This document shows, piece by piece, positions 43,765 through 52,395 of a DNA stretch of 64,000 nucleotides; position 1 is the first letter of the stretch; the number at the start of each line of letters is the position of its first letter. The notes under the pieces are model-generated. The model was not told the origin of the DNA and searched no databases. It worked only from the letters and a program-made list of their open reading frames with translations. Source of the stretch: Microbacterium hatanonis. Its GTDB lineage: Bacteria; Actinomycetota; Actinomycetes; Actinomycetales; Microbacteriaceae. The stretch is from contig NZ_VRSV01000001.1 of assembly GCF_008017415.1 (NCBI RefSeq), positions 682,001 through 746,000 on the forward strand, in the 5' to 3' direction. Both the position numbers and the translations under genes were made by a program.

Positions 43765-46578
43765 GTGGCAAAACCACGCGTACACGAGATCGCTTCCGAG
43801 CTCGGCGTCGACAGTAAGATCGCCCTCGCGAAGCTCAAGGAACTCGGCGAGTTCGTCAAGAGCCCGTCCTCGACGATCGAGCCCCCCGTGGCTCGCAAGC
43901 TCCGTGCGGCCCTCGAGGCCGACGGTTCCGCATCGGCGGGCGCATCGGCGCCGGCCGCCCCCGCGGCCTCGCCGCGACCCGCCGCCGGCCGGCCCGGCCC
44001 GGCCCGGCCCGCCGCACCTGCGGCCACGCCCGGCCCCGCGCGTCCGACTCCCGCACCCGCTCCCGCACCGACCCCGGCACCGGCAGCACCCGCCGCCGCC
44101 CCCGAGGTCGCCGCTCCCTCGACTCCGGCACCGGCAGCACCCGCCGCGCCCGAGGCGTCCGAAGCATCCGCCCCCGCTCCGTCGTCCGACACCCCTGGCG
44201 CCCCGCGCCCGGCTCCGGCAGGCGGCGCACCGCAGGCGCCCCGTCCCGGTGGTGCCCCGCGTCCGGGTAACAACCCGTTCGCATCGGCTCAGGGCATGGG
44301 CCAGCGTCCGGCCGGTCCGCGTCCGGGCAACAACCCGTTCGCGTCGGCTCAGGGCATGGGCCAGCGCCCGTCGCCGACCCCCGGCAACATCCCCCGCCCG
44401 CAGGCGCCGCGTCCCGGTGCCCCGCGCCCGGGCGCTCCGCGTCCCGGCGGTGCGGGTCGTCCCGGTGGCGGCGGTCGTCCCGGCGCTCCCTTCCAGCAGC
44501 GTCCCGGCGGTCCCGGTCGTCCCGGCGGTGCCGGTGGCGGCGGGTTCTCCCGTCCCGGCGCACCGGCGGGCGGCGGCTTCGCCGGTCGTCCCGGCGGTGG
44601 TGGCGGCCGTGGTCGCGGCCCCGGCGGCGGTACCGCGGGTGCCTTCGGCAAGGGTGGCGGCAAGTCCAAGCAGCGCAAGTCGCGTAGGGCGAAACGGCAG
44701 GAATTCGAGATGCGGTCGGCGCCGGTCGTCGGCGGCGTCAACGTCACCAAGGGCAACGGCGAGATCATCCGCATGCGTCGCGGCGCATCGATCTCCGACT
44801 TCGCCGACAAGATCGAGGCCCTGACCGGCTACACGGTCCAGCCCGGCACGCTCGTGACCATCCTGTTCAACCTGGGTGAGATGGCGACGGCGACCGAGTC
44901 GCTCGACGAGGCGACCTTCGAGGTCCTCGGCGGCGAGCTCGGCTACAACATCCAGATGGTCTCGCCCGAGGATGAGGACAAGGAGCTCCTCGAGGGCTTC
45001 GGTCTCGACCTCGACGCAGAACTCGAGGCCGAGAGCGAAGACGACCTCGAGATCCGGCCTCCGGTCGTGACCGTCATGGGCCACGTCGACCACGGTAAGA
45101 CCCGACTGCTCGACGCCATCCGCCAGACCAACGTGGTCGCGGGCGAGGCCGGCGGCATCACGCAGCACATCGGTGCGTACCAGGTCTGGACCGAGCACGA
45201 GGGCATCGAGCGCGCCATCACCTTCATCGACACCCCGGGTCACGAGGCGTTCACCGCCATGCGTGCACGTGGTGCGCAGGTGACCGACCTCGCGATCCTC
45301 GTGGTCGCCGCCGACGACGGCATCATGCCCCAGACGGTGGAGGCGCTCAACCACGCCCAGGCGGCCAACGTGCCGATCGTGGTCGCGGTGAACAAGATCG
45401 ACAAGCCCGACTCCAACCCGGCCAAGGTGCGTCAGCAGCTGACCGAGTACGGCCTCGTCGCCGAGGAGTACGGCGGAGACGTCATGTTCGTCGACGTGTC
45501 GGCGCGCAACAACATCGGCATCCAGGACCTCCTCGACGCCGTGCTGCTGACGGCCGACGCGGGCCTGGACCTCACGGCGAACCCGAACAAGGCCGCCCGT
45601 GGTGTCGCGATCGAAGCGAAGCTCGACAAGGGTCGCGGTTCGGTGGCCACCGTGCTCATCCAGTCCGGAACGCTGCGCGTCGGTGACGCGATCGTCGCCG
45701 GAACGGCGTACGGACGCGTCCGCGCCATGGCCGACGAGAACGGCGAGGCCGTGCTCGAGGCGTGGCCGTCGCGCCCCGTGCAGGTGCAGGGTCTGAACTC
45801 CGTGCCCCGCGCAGGCGACACGTTCATCGTCACCGAGGAAGACCGCCTGGCCCGTCAGATCGCTGAGAAGCGCGAAGCGGCCGAGCGCAACGCCCAGCTG
45901 GCCAAGGCCCGCAAGCGCATCTCGCTCGAGGACTTCACCCGCGCACTCGAAGAGGGCAAGGTCGAGTCGCTCAACCTCATCATCAAGGGCGACGTGTCGG
46001 GTGCCGTCGAGGCGCTCGAGGAATCGCTCCTCAAGATCGAGGTCGACGACAGCGTGCAGTTGCGCATCATCCACCGCGGCGTCGGAGCCATCACCGAGTC
46101 CGACGTGAACCTCGCGACGATCGACAACGCGATCATCATCGGGTTCAACGTGCGCCCCGACACCAAGGCCCGTGAGCGCGCCGCCCGCGAGGGTGTCGAC
46201 ACCCGGTTCTACTCCGTCATCTACAACGCGATCGACGACGTCGAGCAGTCGCTCAAGGGCCTGCTCAAGCCGGAGTTCGAAGAGGTGCAGTCGGGTGTCG
46301 CCGAGATCCGCGAGGTGTTCCGCTCCTCCAAGGTCGGCAACATCGCCGGTGTCATCGTGCGATCGGGAACGATCACGCGAAACGCCAAGGCTCGCGTCAT
46401 CCGCGACGGTGTCGTGCTGGCCGACGGCCTCGCGATCGAGTCGCTGCGTCGCTTCAAGGACGACGTCACCGAAGTTCGTACGGACTTCGAGGCCGGTATC
46501 GGTCTCGGCAAGTTCAACGACATCCAGATCGGTGACGAGATCGAGACCACTGAGATGGTGGAGAAGCCGCGAGGCTGA
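43765..46578 (+). CDS. infB: Translation initiation factor IF-2
   Basis: A GTPase that delivers initiator tRNA to the 30S subunit, 937 residues. The N-terminal domain [16 protein letters not shown] is followed by a long Ala/Pro then Gly/Arg/Pro-rich region (about 55-310) with a tandem 20-residue repeat. The G domain has G1 GHVDHGKT near 439-446, G3 DTPGHEAF near 488-495 and G4 NKID near 542. Domains II-IV follow. The GTG start has AGGAG 4 bases upstream. The low-complexity region is usual in actinobacterial IF-2. Confidence 0.97.
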   Translation: MAKPRVHEIASELGVDSKIALAKLKELGEFVKSPSSTIEPPVARKLRAALEADGSASAGASAPAAPAASPRPAAGRPGPARPAAPAATPGPARPTPAPAPAPTPAPAAPAAAPEVAAPSTPAPAAPAAPEASEASAPAPSSDTPGAPRPAPAGGAPQAPRPGGAPRPGNNPFASAQGMGQRPAGPRPGNNPFASAQGMGQRPSPTPGNIPRPQAPRPGAPRPGAPRPGGAGRPGGGGRPGAPFQQRPGGPGRPGGAGGGGFSRPGAPAGGGFAGRPGGGGGRGRGPGGGTAGAFGKGGGKSKQRKSRRAKRQEFEMRSAPVVGGVNVTKGNGEIIRMRRGASISDFADKIEALTGYTVQPGTLVTILFNLGEMATATESLDEATFEVLGGELGYNIQMVSPEDEDKELLEGFGLDLDAELEAESEDDLEIRPPVVTVMGHVDHGKTRLLDAIRQTNVVAGEAGGITQHIGAYQVWTEHEGIERAITFIDTPGHEAFTAMRARGAQVTDLAILVVAADDGIMPQTVEALNHAQAANVPIVVAVNKIDKPDSNPAKVRQQLTEYGLVAEEYGGDVMFVDVSARNNIGIQDLLDAVLLTADAGLDLTANPNKAARGVAIEAKLDKGRGSVATVLIQSGTLRVGDAIVAGTAYGRVRAMADENGEAVLEAWPSRPVQVQGLNSVPRAGDTFIVTEEDRLARQIAEKREAAERNAQLAKARKRISLEDFTRALEEGKVESLNLIIKGDVSGAVEALEESLLKIEVDDSVQLRIIHRGVGAITESDVNLATIDNAIIIGFNVRPDTKARERAAREGVDTRFYSVIYNAIDDVEQSLKGLLKPEFEEVQSGVAEIREVFRSSKVGNIAGVIVRSGTITRNAKARVIRDGVVLADGLAIESLRRFKDDVTEVRTDFEAGIGLGKFNDIQIGDEIETTEMVEKPRG
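44257..44376 (+). repeat. Tandem 60 base repeat inside infB
   Basis: Two copies of a 60 base unit (starting near 44257 and 44317) encode [21 protein letters not shown] repeats. The copies differ only at a few third-codon positions in the core, which suggests protein-level conservation after duplication. Confidence 0.85.
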
Positions 46579-46613
46579 TCCTGCGTCACTCCGGCCGGCT
46601 GCAACCTCCGGCA

Positions 46614-46675
46614 GCGAGTGTCTCCTCCTTCGCAGAGCGGGGCCCCTACCCCGATGCTCAGGAGGAGACACTCGC
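46614..46675 (+). terminator. Long hairpin between infB and rbfA
   Basis: A perfect 15 bp stem (46614-46628 with 46661-46675) encloses a second small stem (CGGGG with CCCCG). It lies within a co-directional gene pair, so it would end or reduce transcription before rbfA. No T-run. Confidence 0.6.
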
Positions 46676-46741
46676 AGCCTCCGGTTTCCGCCGGCCTCCC
46701 TCGGCTCATCGCTCGCTGGGATAACTGAGAGAAGGAAGAAC

Positions 46742-47176
46742 ATGGCTGGAGAGCGGCAAGCGCGCTTGGCGGACCGCATCAAGGTGCTCGTGGCCGAGCG
46801 GCTCGAGAAGGGTCTCCGCGACCCGCGCCTCGGCTTCGTCACGATCACCGACGTCCGGGTGACCGGTGACCTCCAGCACGCATCCGTGTTCTACACGGTG
46901 CTCGGAACGCCCGAGGAGCGTGCCGACACGGGCGCGGCGCTCAAGTCCGCGACCGGACTCCTCCGCGCCGAGGTCGGCAAGCAGCTCAACATCCGGCTGA
47001 CCCCGACCCTCGAGTTCATCGCCGACGCGATCCCTGAGAACGCCGGCAACATCGCCGATCTCCTTCGCGAGGCCGCCGAGCGCGATGCGGCCGTCGCGGG
47101 TATCGCCGCGGGCGCTGCCTACGCGGGCGAGGCCGACCCTTACGTCAAGCCGCGCGAGGACGACGACGAGGACTGA
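46742..47176 (+). CDS. rbfA: Ribosome-binding factor A
   Basis: It binds the small ribosomal subunit precursor and helps mature the 16S rRNA 5' end. The 144-residue protein has the type-II KH fold; RQARLADRIKVLVAERLEKGL, DPRLGFVTITDVRVTGDLQHASVFYTVLG (in pieces) and LRLTPTLEFI-like RLTPTLEFIAD are characteristic. An acidic C-terminus (KPREDDDED) follows. The ATG has GAAGGAAG upstream. It belongs to the nusA-infB set, though a long hairpin lies before it, and it converges on mutY. Confidence 0.95.
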   Translation: MAGERQARLADRIKVLVAERLEKGLRDPRLGFVTITDVRVTGDLQHASVFYTVLGTPEERADTGAALKSATGLLRAEVGKQLNIRLTPTLEFIADAIPENAGNIADLLREAAERDAAVAGIAAGAAYAGEADPYVKPREDDDED

Positions 47177-47188
47177 ACGCTTGTCACG

Positions 47189-47245
47189 ACGATTCCCCTG
47201 TCACGAACCGCGGCTCACGCCCACCGTTCACGACAGGGGAATCGT
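47189..47245. terminator. Convergent hairpin between rbfA and mutY
   Basis: A 14 bp perfect stem (47189-47202 with 47232-47245), extended inward with mismatches. The right arm overlaps the last codons of mutY. Confidence 0.7.
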
Positions 47246-48130
47246 GCTGTCCGGGCCGGTTCGGCCGCGGGGCAGGTGCAGAAGACCGTCGGATGCCTCG
47301 ACGAGGCCGTCGACGACGAGCGAGTCGATGGCGCGGTCCCGCTGACGTCGGTCGGGCCAGTCGGCGATGATCGTTTCGAGGGGCACCGCGGACGGGGCGG
47401 CGTCGCGCAGCATCCGCATCACCGCTCCTCGCGCCTGGCGATCGCTTCCCTCGTACTTCGCCTGCCGACGGCGGGTGTCGCCCGTGTCGGGGTAGCCCTC
47501 GGCGCGCCAGCGGCAGACGTCCGCGAGCGGGCACGCTTCGCATCGGGGTGAGCGGGCGGTGCAGACGGTCGCGCCGAGTTCCATCGCTGCGGCGTTGACC
47601 ACGGCGGCGGCCTCGACATCGTCGGGCAGCACCGCGGCCATGTCGACGAGGTCGCGACGCGACGGCGGGCCCGGCTGACCCCGGCCGGCGACGGCTCGCG
47701 CGAGCACGCGGCGCGTGTTGGTGTCGACGACGGGGTGGTGGTCGCCGTAGGCGAAGACCGCGACGGCCCGGGCGGTGTAGTCGCCGATCCCGGTGAGGGC
47801 CAGCAGGGCGTCGACGTCGCGGGGCACCACGTCTCCGTGGCGGTCGCGGATCTCGGTCGCGGCGCGGTGCAGCCAGAGCGCGCGGCGCGGGTAGCCGAGG
47901 TTCGCCCACTGCCGCACGGCCTCGGCCGGCGCCTCCGCAGCGAGCGCACCCGGGGTCGGCCATCGGTCGAGCCAGGCCTCGAGGTGCGGGATGACACGGG
48001 CGACGGGCGTCTGTTGAAGCATGAACTCGCTGACGAGCGTTCCCCACGCCCCGAACCCCTCGCGACGCCAGGGGAGGTCACGGGCGTTGCGGCCGTACCA
48101 CTCGACCAGCGGCGCGGCGAGTTCGGGCAT
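47228..48130 (-). CDS. mutY: A/G-specific adenine DNA glycosylase
   Basis: It removes adenine mispaired with 8-oxoguanine. The 300-residue protein has the catalytic Glu in SEFMLQQTPV near residue 33, the helix-hairpin-helix LLALTGIGDYTARAVAVFAYG near 107-127 and the catalytic Asp in VVDTNTRRVLARAV near 131. The iron-sulfur cluster ligands have the spacing C-x6-C-x2-C-x5-C near 190-206. The C-terminal NUDIX-like oxoG-recognition domain of E. coli MutY is very short or absent, as in other actinobacteria. ATG at 48130 is set by a -10 exactly 6 nt upstream. Confidence 0.93.
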   Translation of the reverse strand: MPELAAPLVEWYGRNARDLPWRREGFGAWGTLVSEFMLQQTPVARVIPHLEAWLDRWPTPGALAAEAPAEAVRQWANLGYPRRALWLHRAATEIRDRHGDVVPRDVDALLALTGIGDYTARAVAVFAYGDHHPVVDTNTRRVLARAVAGRGQPGPPSRRDLVDMAAVLPDDVEAAAVVNAAAMELGATVCTARSPRCEACPLADVCRWRAEGYPDTGDTRRRQAKYEGSDRQARGAVMRMLRDAAPSAVPLETIIADWPDRRQRDRAIDSLVVDGLVEASDGLLHLPRGRTGPDSTIPLS

Positions 48131-48136
48131 CACGCC

Positions 48137-48142
48137 AGCGTA
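48137..48142 (-). promoter_or_regulatory. -10 element TACGCT of mutY (leaderless type)
   Basis: On the minus strand TACGCT ends exactly 6 nt before the ATG at 48130. Confidence 0.55.
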
Positions 48143-48200
48143 CGTCAGCCGGGTTCTGAGAATCGCGTGCGTATCTCTGCGGCGCACTCGGCCTGCGCCG

Positions 48201-48206
48201 TAGCGT
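48201..48206 (+). promoter_or_regulatory. -10 element TAGCGT of the 48213 lipoprotein gene (leaderless type)
   Basis: TAGCGT ends exactly 6 nt before the ATG at 48213 and disfavours the GTG at 48210. Confidence 0.6.
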
Positions 48207-48212
48207 CGAGTG

Positions 48213-48869
48213 ATGGACATCGACACAGGACGATCCACCGCCCGCCGTGCACGCATCCTCTCGCCCCTCGTCGGGGCGGTTGCCGCGGCAGCCCTTCTCG
48301 TCGGCTGTACCGCCGCCGCCGAACCGGTGCCCACCGTCACCGAGACGGTCCAGGTCCCGGCGGATCCGTCGCCGACCTCCACGGTCATACCCTCTCCGTC
48401 GGCCGAGGCGGGAGCCGATTCCTCCGGGATCGACGGCATCGAGTTGGGAACGCCGTACGACGATGCGGTGGCCGCGGCAGGAGCCACGCCAGCCGAGGCA
48501 TGCCCGTGGCTGGCGTCGACGGACGAAGACGGGTACACCCTCACGCTCCAGCGCGCCGAAGTCGCCGAGCAGGATCCGCCGGTGATCGAGCTCGTCCAGG
48601 TGTCCGCCTCGCCCGTCGACCTCGAAGGGGGGCCGGCGATCGGCCCGTTGACCGCTGAGGGCATCGGGGTCGGATCGAGGATGGATCAAGCCCTGGCGGC
48701 CTATCCCGACGCCGTCGAGATCGAGGGAGTCGGCGACCGGCGGTACCTCGCCATCGAATCGAGCGCGGGCGCGGGATCGGTGTTCCTCTCGTACACGGCC
48801 GGGCTCGACATCATCTGGGCGCTGACCGCGACGAGCCTCGACGAGCCGCCGTACGAGTCCTGCGCCTGA
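48213..48869 (+). CDS. Predicted lipoprotein, function unknown
   Basis: A 218-residue protein with a lipoprotein signal peptide ending in LLVGC, with the lipidated Cys near residue 32. A Pro/Ser/Thr-rich linker follows (about 33-70). The rest is a single soluble domain with two similar stretches (LGTPYDDAVAAAGA near 78 and IGVGSRMDQALAAYPDA near 150). These resemble the repeated helix-strand units of small exported binding modules. I do not recognise a named family. Two cysteines (EACPW and the C-terminal ESCA) could form a disulfide outside the cell. Confidence 0.75.
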   Translation: MDIDTGRSTARRARILSPLVGAVAAAALLVGCTAAAEPVPTVTETVQVPADPSPTSTVIPSPSAEAGADSSGIDGIELGTPYDDAVAAAGATPAEACPWLASTDEDGYTLTLQRAEVAEQDPPVIELVQVSASPVDLEGGPAIGPLTAEGIGVGSRMDQALAAYPDAVEIEGVGDRRYLAIESSAGAGSVFLSYTAGLDIIWALTATSLDEPPYESCA

Positions 48870-48927
48870 GCAAGATGAACCGGTCCGGGCCCGAGGGGAG
48901 ACACGTCAGCCGACGCTCGCGGGAACG

Positions 48928-48933
48928 TACGCT
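48928..48933 (+). promoter_or_regulatory. -10 element TACGCT of the 48940 unit (leaderless type)
   Basis: TACGCT, then GGAGGG, then ATG at 48940. Spacing is 6 nt. This would drive the kinase-like gene, truB and the downstream membrane protein. Confidence 0.6.
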
Positions 48934-48939
48934 GGAGGG

Positions 48940-49539
48940 ATGAACTCCCCGAGCCCCTCGGCCGCCTCGATGATGCGCGAGCTGCGCGCAGAGGTGCGAC
49001 AGAATCTCCGCCGCGGACGCGTCATCGTCGCGGTCGACGGCACCCCCGGTTCCGGGCAAGCCGACGTCGCCGACGCCCTCGCCGCAGCCTTCGCGGAGGA
49101 GGGCGAGACCGCGCTGCGCGCCTCCGCCGCCGACTTCGCCGGTGCCGATGGCCGCCTCGACGCCGATGAGCTGCGCCGCACGCTCGTGGAGCCCTTCCGT
49201 TCGTCGTCTCCCGGCGGCTTCTCGCTCGCTCCCTCGGCGGAAGCGACCACGGCGCCCGCGGACGCGCTGCTCGTCGTCGACGGCGACTTCCTGCTCACGC
49301 GAGAGCTGCGAGGCCTGTGGAACTGGTCGGTGTGGCTCGAAACCCACCCGACGTCGGCCTTCGCGCGGCTCGCTCGCGACGGCCGAGCCGAGGCCGACCC
49401 CGCCGCCGCGTCGAACGATGCGCTCCGGGACGCCGCGGCCTCCTACCGGCGTTCATCGAACCCGGGCGCGGCAGCGTCCGCGCTCATCGAGAACACCGAT
49501 CCCGAGAACCCGACGCGGATCTTCGGAGACTTCTGCTGA
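48940..49539 (+). CDS. Uridine kinase-like protein with degenerate P-loop
   Basis: A 199-residue protein with the layout of a P-loop uridine/nucleoside kinase-like ATPase: strand VIVAVDG, a glycine loop, then VVDGDFLL and a C-terminal arginine-containing region. The Walker A loop reads GTPGSGQA (residues 34-41), where the usual Lys is Gln40 and the Ser/Thr is Ala41. Both residues are needed for phosphate and magnesium binding in active kinases, so catalysis is doubtful. Its stop overlaps the truB start (TGATG), so it is tightly cotranscribed with truB. Confidence 0.72.
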   Translation: MNSPSPSAASMMRELRAEVRQNLRRGRVIVAVDGTPGSGQADVADALAAAFAEEGETALRASAADFAGADGRLDADELRRTLVEPFRSSSPGGFSLAPSAEATTAPADALLVVDGDFLLTRELRGLWNWSVWLETHPTSAFARLARDGRAEADPAAASNDALRDAAASYRRSSNPGAAASALIENTDPENPTRIFGDFC

Positions 49540-50435
49540 TGCCCGCGGGAGGCATGCTGCTCGTCGACAAGCCGGCGGGCATGACCAGTCACGACGTCGT
49601 CTCGCGCGCGCGGAAGGCCCGCGGCACCCGCAAAGTCGGCCACGCCGGCACCCTCGACCCGATGGCGACCGGGCTGCTCGTGCTCGGGGTCGACGCCGCG
49701 ACGCGCCTGCTCACCTTCATCGTGGGCGCCGACAAGACCTACACGGCCACCATGCTGCTGGGCGCGACGACCGATACCGACGACGCCGACGGCGAGGTCG
49801 TCGACCGCGCATCGAGCTCGGACGTCGCCGCGGTGACGGACGCCGCGATCGACGAGGGGATCGCAGCCCTCACCGGCGCGATCTCCCAGGTGCCGACCAC
49901 GGTGTCGGCGATCAAGGTGAACGGTCGTCGCGCCTACGATCTCGCGCGCGAGGGCGTCGAGGTGGAACTGAAGGCGCGCGACGTCGTCGTGTCGCGGTTC
50001 GACGTGATCGAACGCCGTCGCGAAGACGACCGCATCGAGCTCGACGTCGTCGTGGACTGCTCCAGCGGTACGTACATCCGCGCGCTGGCCCGAGACCTGG
50101 GCGCGGCGCTCGGCATCGGCGGCCACCTGACCGCCCTGCGGCGCACGCGGATCGGACCGTTCTCGGTGGCGGATGCGGCGCCCCTCGACGCCTTGGCGGG
50201 CGTGCCGCTCCTCAGCCCGGCCGACGCGGGCACGACGGTGCTCGGGGCGCTCGAGGTCACCGCCGACGAGGCGCGAGACCTCCGGCACGGCAAACGCCTC
50301 GTGGGCGCCGCATCGCGTCTGCCGGCGTCGCCCGCCGCGGCGATCGATCCCGAGGGCGCGCTCATCGGTGTCGTCGAACGACGCGGCGTCGACGTCAAGA
50401 GCGTGATGAATCTGCCGACGGGGGAGAACGCATGA
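49539..50435 (+). CDS. truB: tRNA pseudouridine(55) synthase
   Basis: It makes pseudouridine 55 in the T-loop of tRNAs. The 298-residue protein starts with GMLLVDKPAGMTSHDVV. The catalytic Asp is in GHAGTLDPMATGLLVLG near residue 43, and later signatures are YTATMLLGATTDTDD, QVPTTVSAIKVNGRRAYDLAREG (in pieces) and CSSGTYIRALARDLG. A C-terminal PUA-like domain follows. Start ATG overlaps the stop of the preceding gene by one base. It is placed with rbfA, infB and ribF as in most actinobacteria. Confidence 0.97.
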   Translation: MPAGGMLLVDKPAGMTSHDVVSRARKARGTRKVGHAGTLDPMATGLLVLGVDAATRLLTFIVGADKTYTATMLLGATTDTDDADGEVVDRASSSDVAAVTDAAIDEGIAALTGAISQVPTTVSAIKVNGRRAYDLAREGVEVELKARDVVVSRFDVIERRREDDRIELDVVVDCSSGTYIRALARDLGAALGIGGHLTALRRTRIGPFSVADAAPLDALAGVPLLSPADAGTTVLGALEVTADEARDLRHGKRLVGAASRLPASPAAAIDPEGALIGVVERRGVDVKSVMNLPTGENA

Positions 50436-50800
50436 TCCTCTGGTTCACGCTCGCCCAGGTGGCCGTGGCGTCGGTCGCGGCCCTCGTGGCCGTGATCGCG
50501 GGGCTCGCGGGCAGACGCCCCGGCGACGTCACCGTCGGAAGCCTCGCCTTGATCGAGGTGCTGCTCATCGCCCAGGTCGTCACGGCGATCATCGCCCCGT
50601 TCGCCGGCAACCCCCCGACGGGGAGCGCGCTGGAGTTCTGGGTCTACCTGGTCTCGGCAGTGCTCATCCCCCCGGCGGCCGTCGCGTGGGCGCTCGTCGA
50701 GCGCAGCCGATGGAGCACCGTGATCATGGGGATCGGCGCCGCATCGGTGGCGATCATGGTGTGGCGCATGCACGTGATCTGGACCGTCCAGATCGGGTGA
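50432..50800 (+). CDS. Small four-helix membrane protein, function unknown
   Basis: A 122-residue protein with four predicted helices (about residues 4-26, 36-58, 70-90 and 97-118) and almost no soluble part. Its ATG overlaps the truB stop by four bases (ATGA), so translation is coupled. Similar small membrane proteins are found between truB and ribF in related genomes by my recollection, but I know no function. A charged pair at the C-terminal helix (WRMHVIW) is the only notable polar feature. Confidence 0.75.
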   Translation: MILWFTLAQVAVASVAALVAVIAGLAGRRPGDVTVGSLALIEVLLIAQVVTAIIAPFAGNPPTGSALEFWVYLVSAVLIPPAAVAWALVERSRWSTVIMGIGAASVAIMVWRMHVIWTVQIG

Positions 50801-50850
50801 GCCGGCGGCAGCATCCTTCGCACACGGAGAGCACCCTCCCCGCGCGACTC

Positions 50851-50856
50851 TAAGAT
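50851..50856 (+). promoter_or_regulatory. Possible -10 element TAAGAT of the 50866-ribF pair
   Basis: TAAGAT lies 9 nt before the ATG at 50866, so the leader would be two to three bases at most. Confidence 0.4.
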
Positions 50857-50865
50857 CGAAGAGCC

Positions 50866-51321
50866 ATGGAATCCCGCACTCGCCCCCGGAACATGACCGG
50901 CGTCGGCCGGGTTCTCGTCGTCGTCTACGCGATCCTGGCGCTCGCCGCGACCGGACGATCCTTCGTTCAGATCGTGCTGCGTTTCGAGCACGCGCCCCTG
51001 GCGTTCACGCTGTCGGCCATCTCGGCGGCCGTGTACATCATCGCGACCCTCGCGCTGATCTTCTCCGCCTCCCGAGCCTGGTATCTCGTCGCGTGGGCCG
51101 CGATCTCGTTCGAACTCGTCGGCGTCCTCGTCGTCGGGGTCTTCAGCCTCATCCGGCACGACCTCTTCCCCGAGGAGACGGTCTGGTCGTGGTTCGGGTC
51201 GGGGTACGTCTTCGTCCCGCTGGTGCTGCCGTTCGTGGGCATCTGGTGGCTGGTGACGCACCGCCCCGGGCGCGAGGTCGCCGTACCGGAGTCGGAGCCG
51301 ATGGAGAGGTCGTCCTGGTGA
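50866..51321 (+). CDS. Four-helix membrane protein upstream of ribF, function unknown
   Basis: A 151-residue protein with four predicted helices (about residues 12-33, 45-66, 72-96 and 108-130) and a short acidic C-terminal tail (VPESEPMERSSW). Its stop overlaps the ribF GTG start (GTGA), so expression is coupled to riboflavin kinase/FAD synthetase. A link to flavin supply is possible but is suggested by position only. Confidence 0.75.
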   Translation: MESRTRPRNMTGVGRVLVVVYAILALAATGRSFVQIVLRFEHAPLAFTLSAISAAVYIIATLALIFSASRAWYLVAWAAISFELVGVLVVGVFSLIRHDLFPEETVWSWFGSGYVFVPLVLPFVGIWWLVTHRPGREVAVPESEPMERSSW

Positions 51322-52283
51322 TCACGTTCCGCGACCCCTCGGAGGTCCCCGCCGGTTTCGGGCCCTCGGTCGTCGCCATCGGCAAGTTCGACGGCGTCCA
51401 CGCCGGGCATCGTGCCGTCATCGACCGGGCGAAGGTGGATGCTGCGGCCACGGGCGCGAAGGTCGTCGCCGTGACGTTCGATCGCAACCCCCTGAGCGTG
51501 CTGCGTCCCGATCTGTGCCCGGTGAGCCTCGTGGGCGTCACCCAGAAGCTCGAGCTCCTCGACCGTGCCGGCGTCGATGCGACCCTCATGCTCACGTTCG
51601 ACGAGCAGCTGGCGAGTCTCGACGCCGAAGAGTTCGTGAGCCACGTGCTGGTCGGAGCGCTGGGCGTGCGCAGCGTGCTCGTCGGGCGCGACTTCCGGTT
51701 CGGACGCGGCGGTGCCGGCGACGCCGAGCTGCTGAGGACGATGGGGGAGCGCTTCGGGTTCGTCGTGCAGATCGTCGACGACGTGCGGGCCATCGACTCC
51801 GATCGGCGCGTGTCGTCGACCTGGATCCGAGAACTGCTCGCCGAGGGCGATGTCGCGGCGGCCGGCAAGCTCCTCGGGGCGGCGCCGTCGGTGTGGGGAG
51901 AGGTGGTCCACGGCCTCAAGCGAGGCCGCGAGCTCGGCTATCCGACCGCCAACCTCTCGCCCGACCTCGAGGGATTCATCCCCGCCGACGGCGTCTACGC
52001 CGGCTGGCTCATCGACCAGGGGTCAGCCGACGGTCTGCGCCCCGGAACCCGGTATCCGGCGGCGATCAGCATCGGCGTCAATCCGACGTTCGACGACGTC
52101 CTGGTCCGTCAGGTCGAGGCCTACGTGCTCGACGAGACCGACCTCGACCTGTACGGGCACCTCATGCAGGTGCGCTTCGTCGAGCGCATCCGCGGCATGG
52201 TCGCGTTCGACGGCATCGAGGCGCTGAAGGTGCAGATGGCCGACGACGTCGAGCGTGTCCGGGCCGTGCTCGGCGCCCACTGA
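51318..52283 (+). CDS. ribF: Bifunctional riboflavin kinase / FAD synthetase
   Basis: It converts riboflavin to FMN and then FAD. The 321-residue protein has an N-terminal nucleotidyltransferase domain (about 1-180) with AIGKFDGVHAGHRAVI near 18-33 and VLVGRDFRFGRGGAGD near 118-133, including the SSTWIREL segment. The C-terminal riboflavin kinase domain (about 185-321) carries GYPTANL near 210 and SIGVNPTF near 252. Start is GTG at 51318, with GGAGAGG upstream inside the preceding gene. No FMN riboswitch is present. Confidence 0.96.
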   Translation: MITFRDPSEVPAGFGPSVVAIGKFDGVHAGHRAVIDRAKVDAAATGAKVVAVTFDRNPLSVLRPDLCPVSLVGVTQKLELLDRAGVDATLMLTFDEQLASLDAEEFVSHVLVGALGVRSVLVGRDFRFGRGGAGDAELLRTMGERFGFVVQIVDDVRAIDSDRRVSSTWIRELLAEGDVAAAGKLLGAAPSVWGEVVHGLKRGRELGYPTANLSPDLEGFIPADGVYAGWLIDQGSADGLRPGTRYPAAISIGVNPTFDDVLVRQVEAYVLDETDLDLYGHLMQVRFVERIRGMVAFDGIEALKVQMADDVERVRAVLGAH

Positions 52284-52301
52284 TCACGCGGACGATCGGC
52301 C

Positions 52302-52357
52302 GAGAGTCCAAGACACCCGGACGCCGCCCTCGGGCGGCCCGGGTGTCTTGGACTCTC
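52302..52357. terminator. Long bidirectional terminator between ribF and deoC
   Basis: A perfect 19 bp stem (52302-52320 with 52339-52357) with an inner 6 bp GC stem (GCCGCC with GGCGGC). No T-run on either side. Confidence 0.82.
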
Positions 52358-52395
52358 AGCGCTGCGGGCTCAGCGGGGGGCTCAGCGGCGCGGGC

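Noticed and set aside
44257..44376. CRISPR-like repeat in infB
   Set aside because: Only two directly adjacent in-frame copies without spacers, inside a coding low-complexity region.
43720..46848. 1042-codon open frame antisense to infB
   Set aside because: Its low-complexity Gly/Arg/Thr content is the mirror of the infB Ala/Pro repeat region; IF-2 motifs on the plus strand are complete.
51240..51320. FMN riboswitch before ribF
   Set aside because: ribF starts inside the end of the preceding gene with no leader; none of the conserved riboswitch segments is seen.
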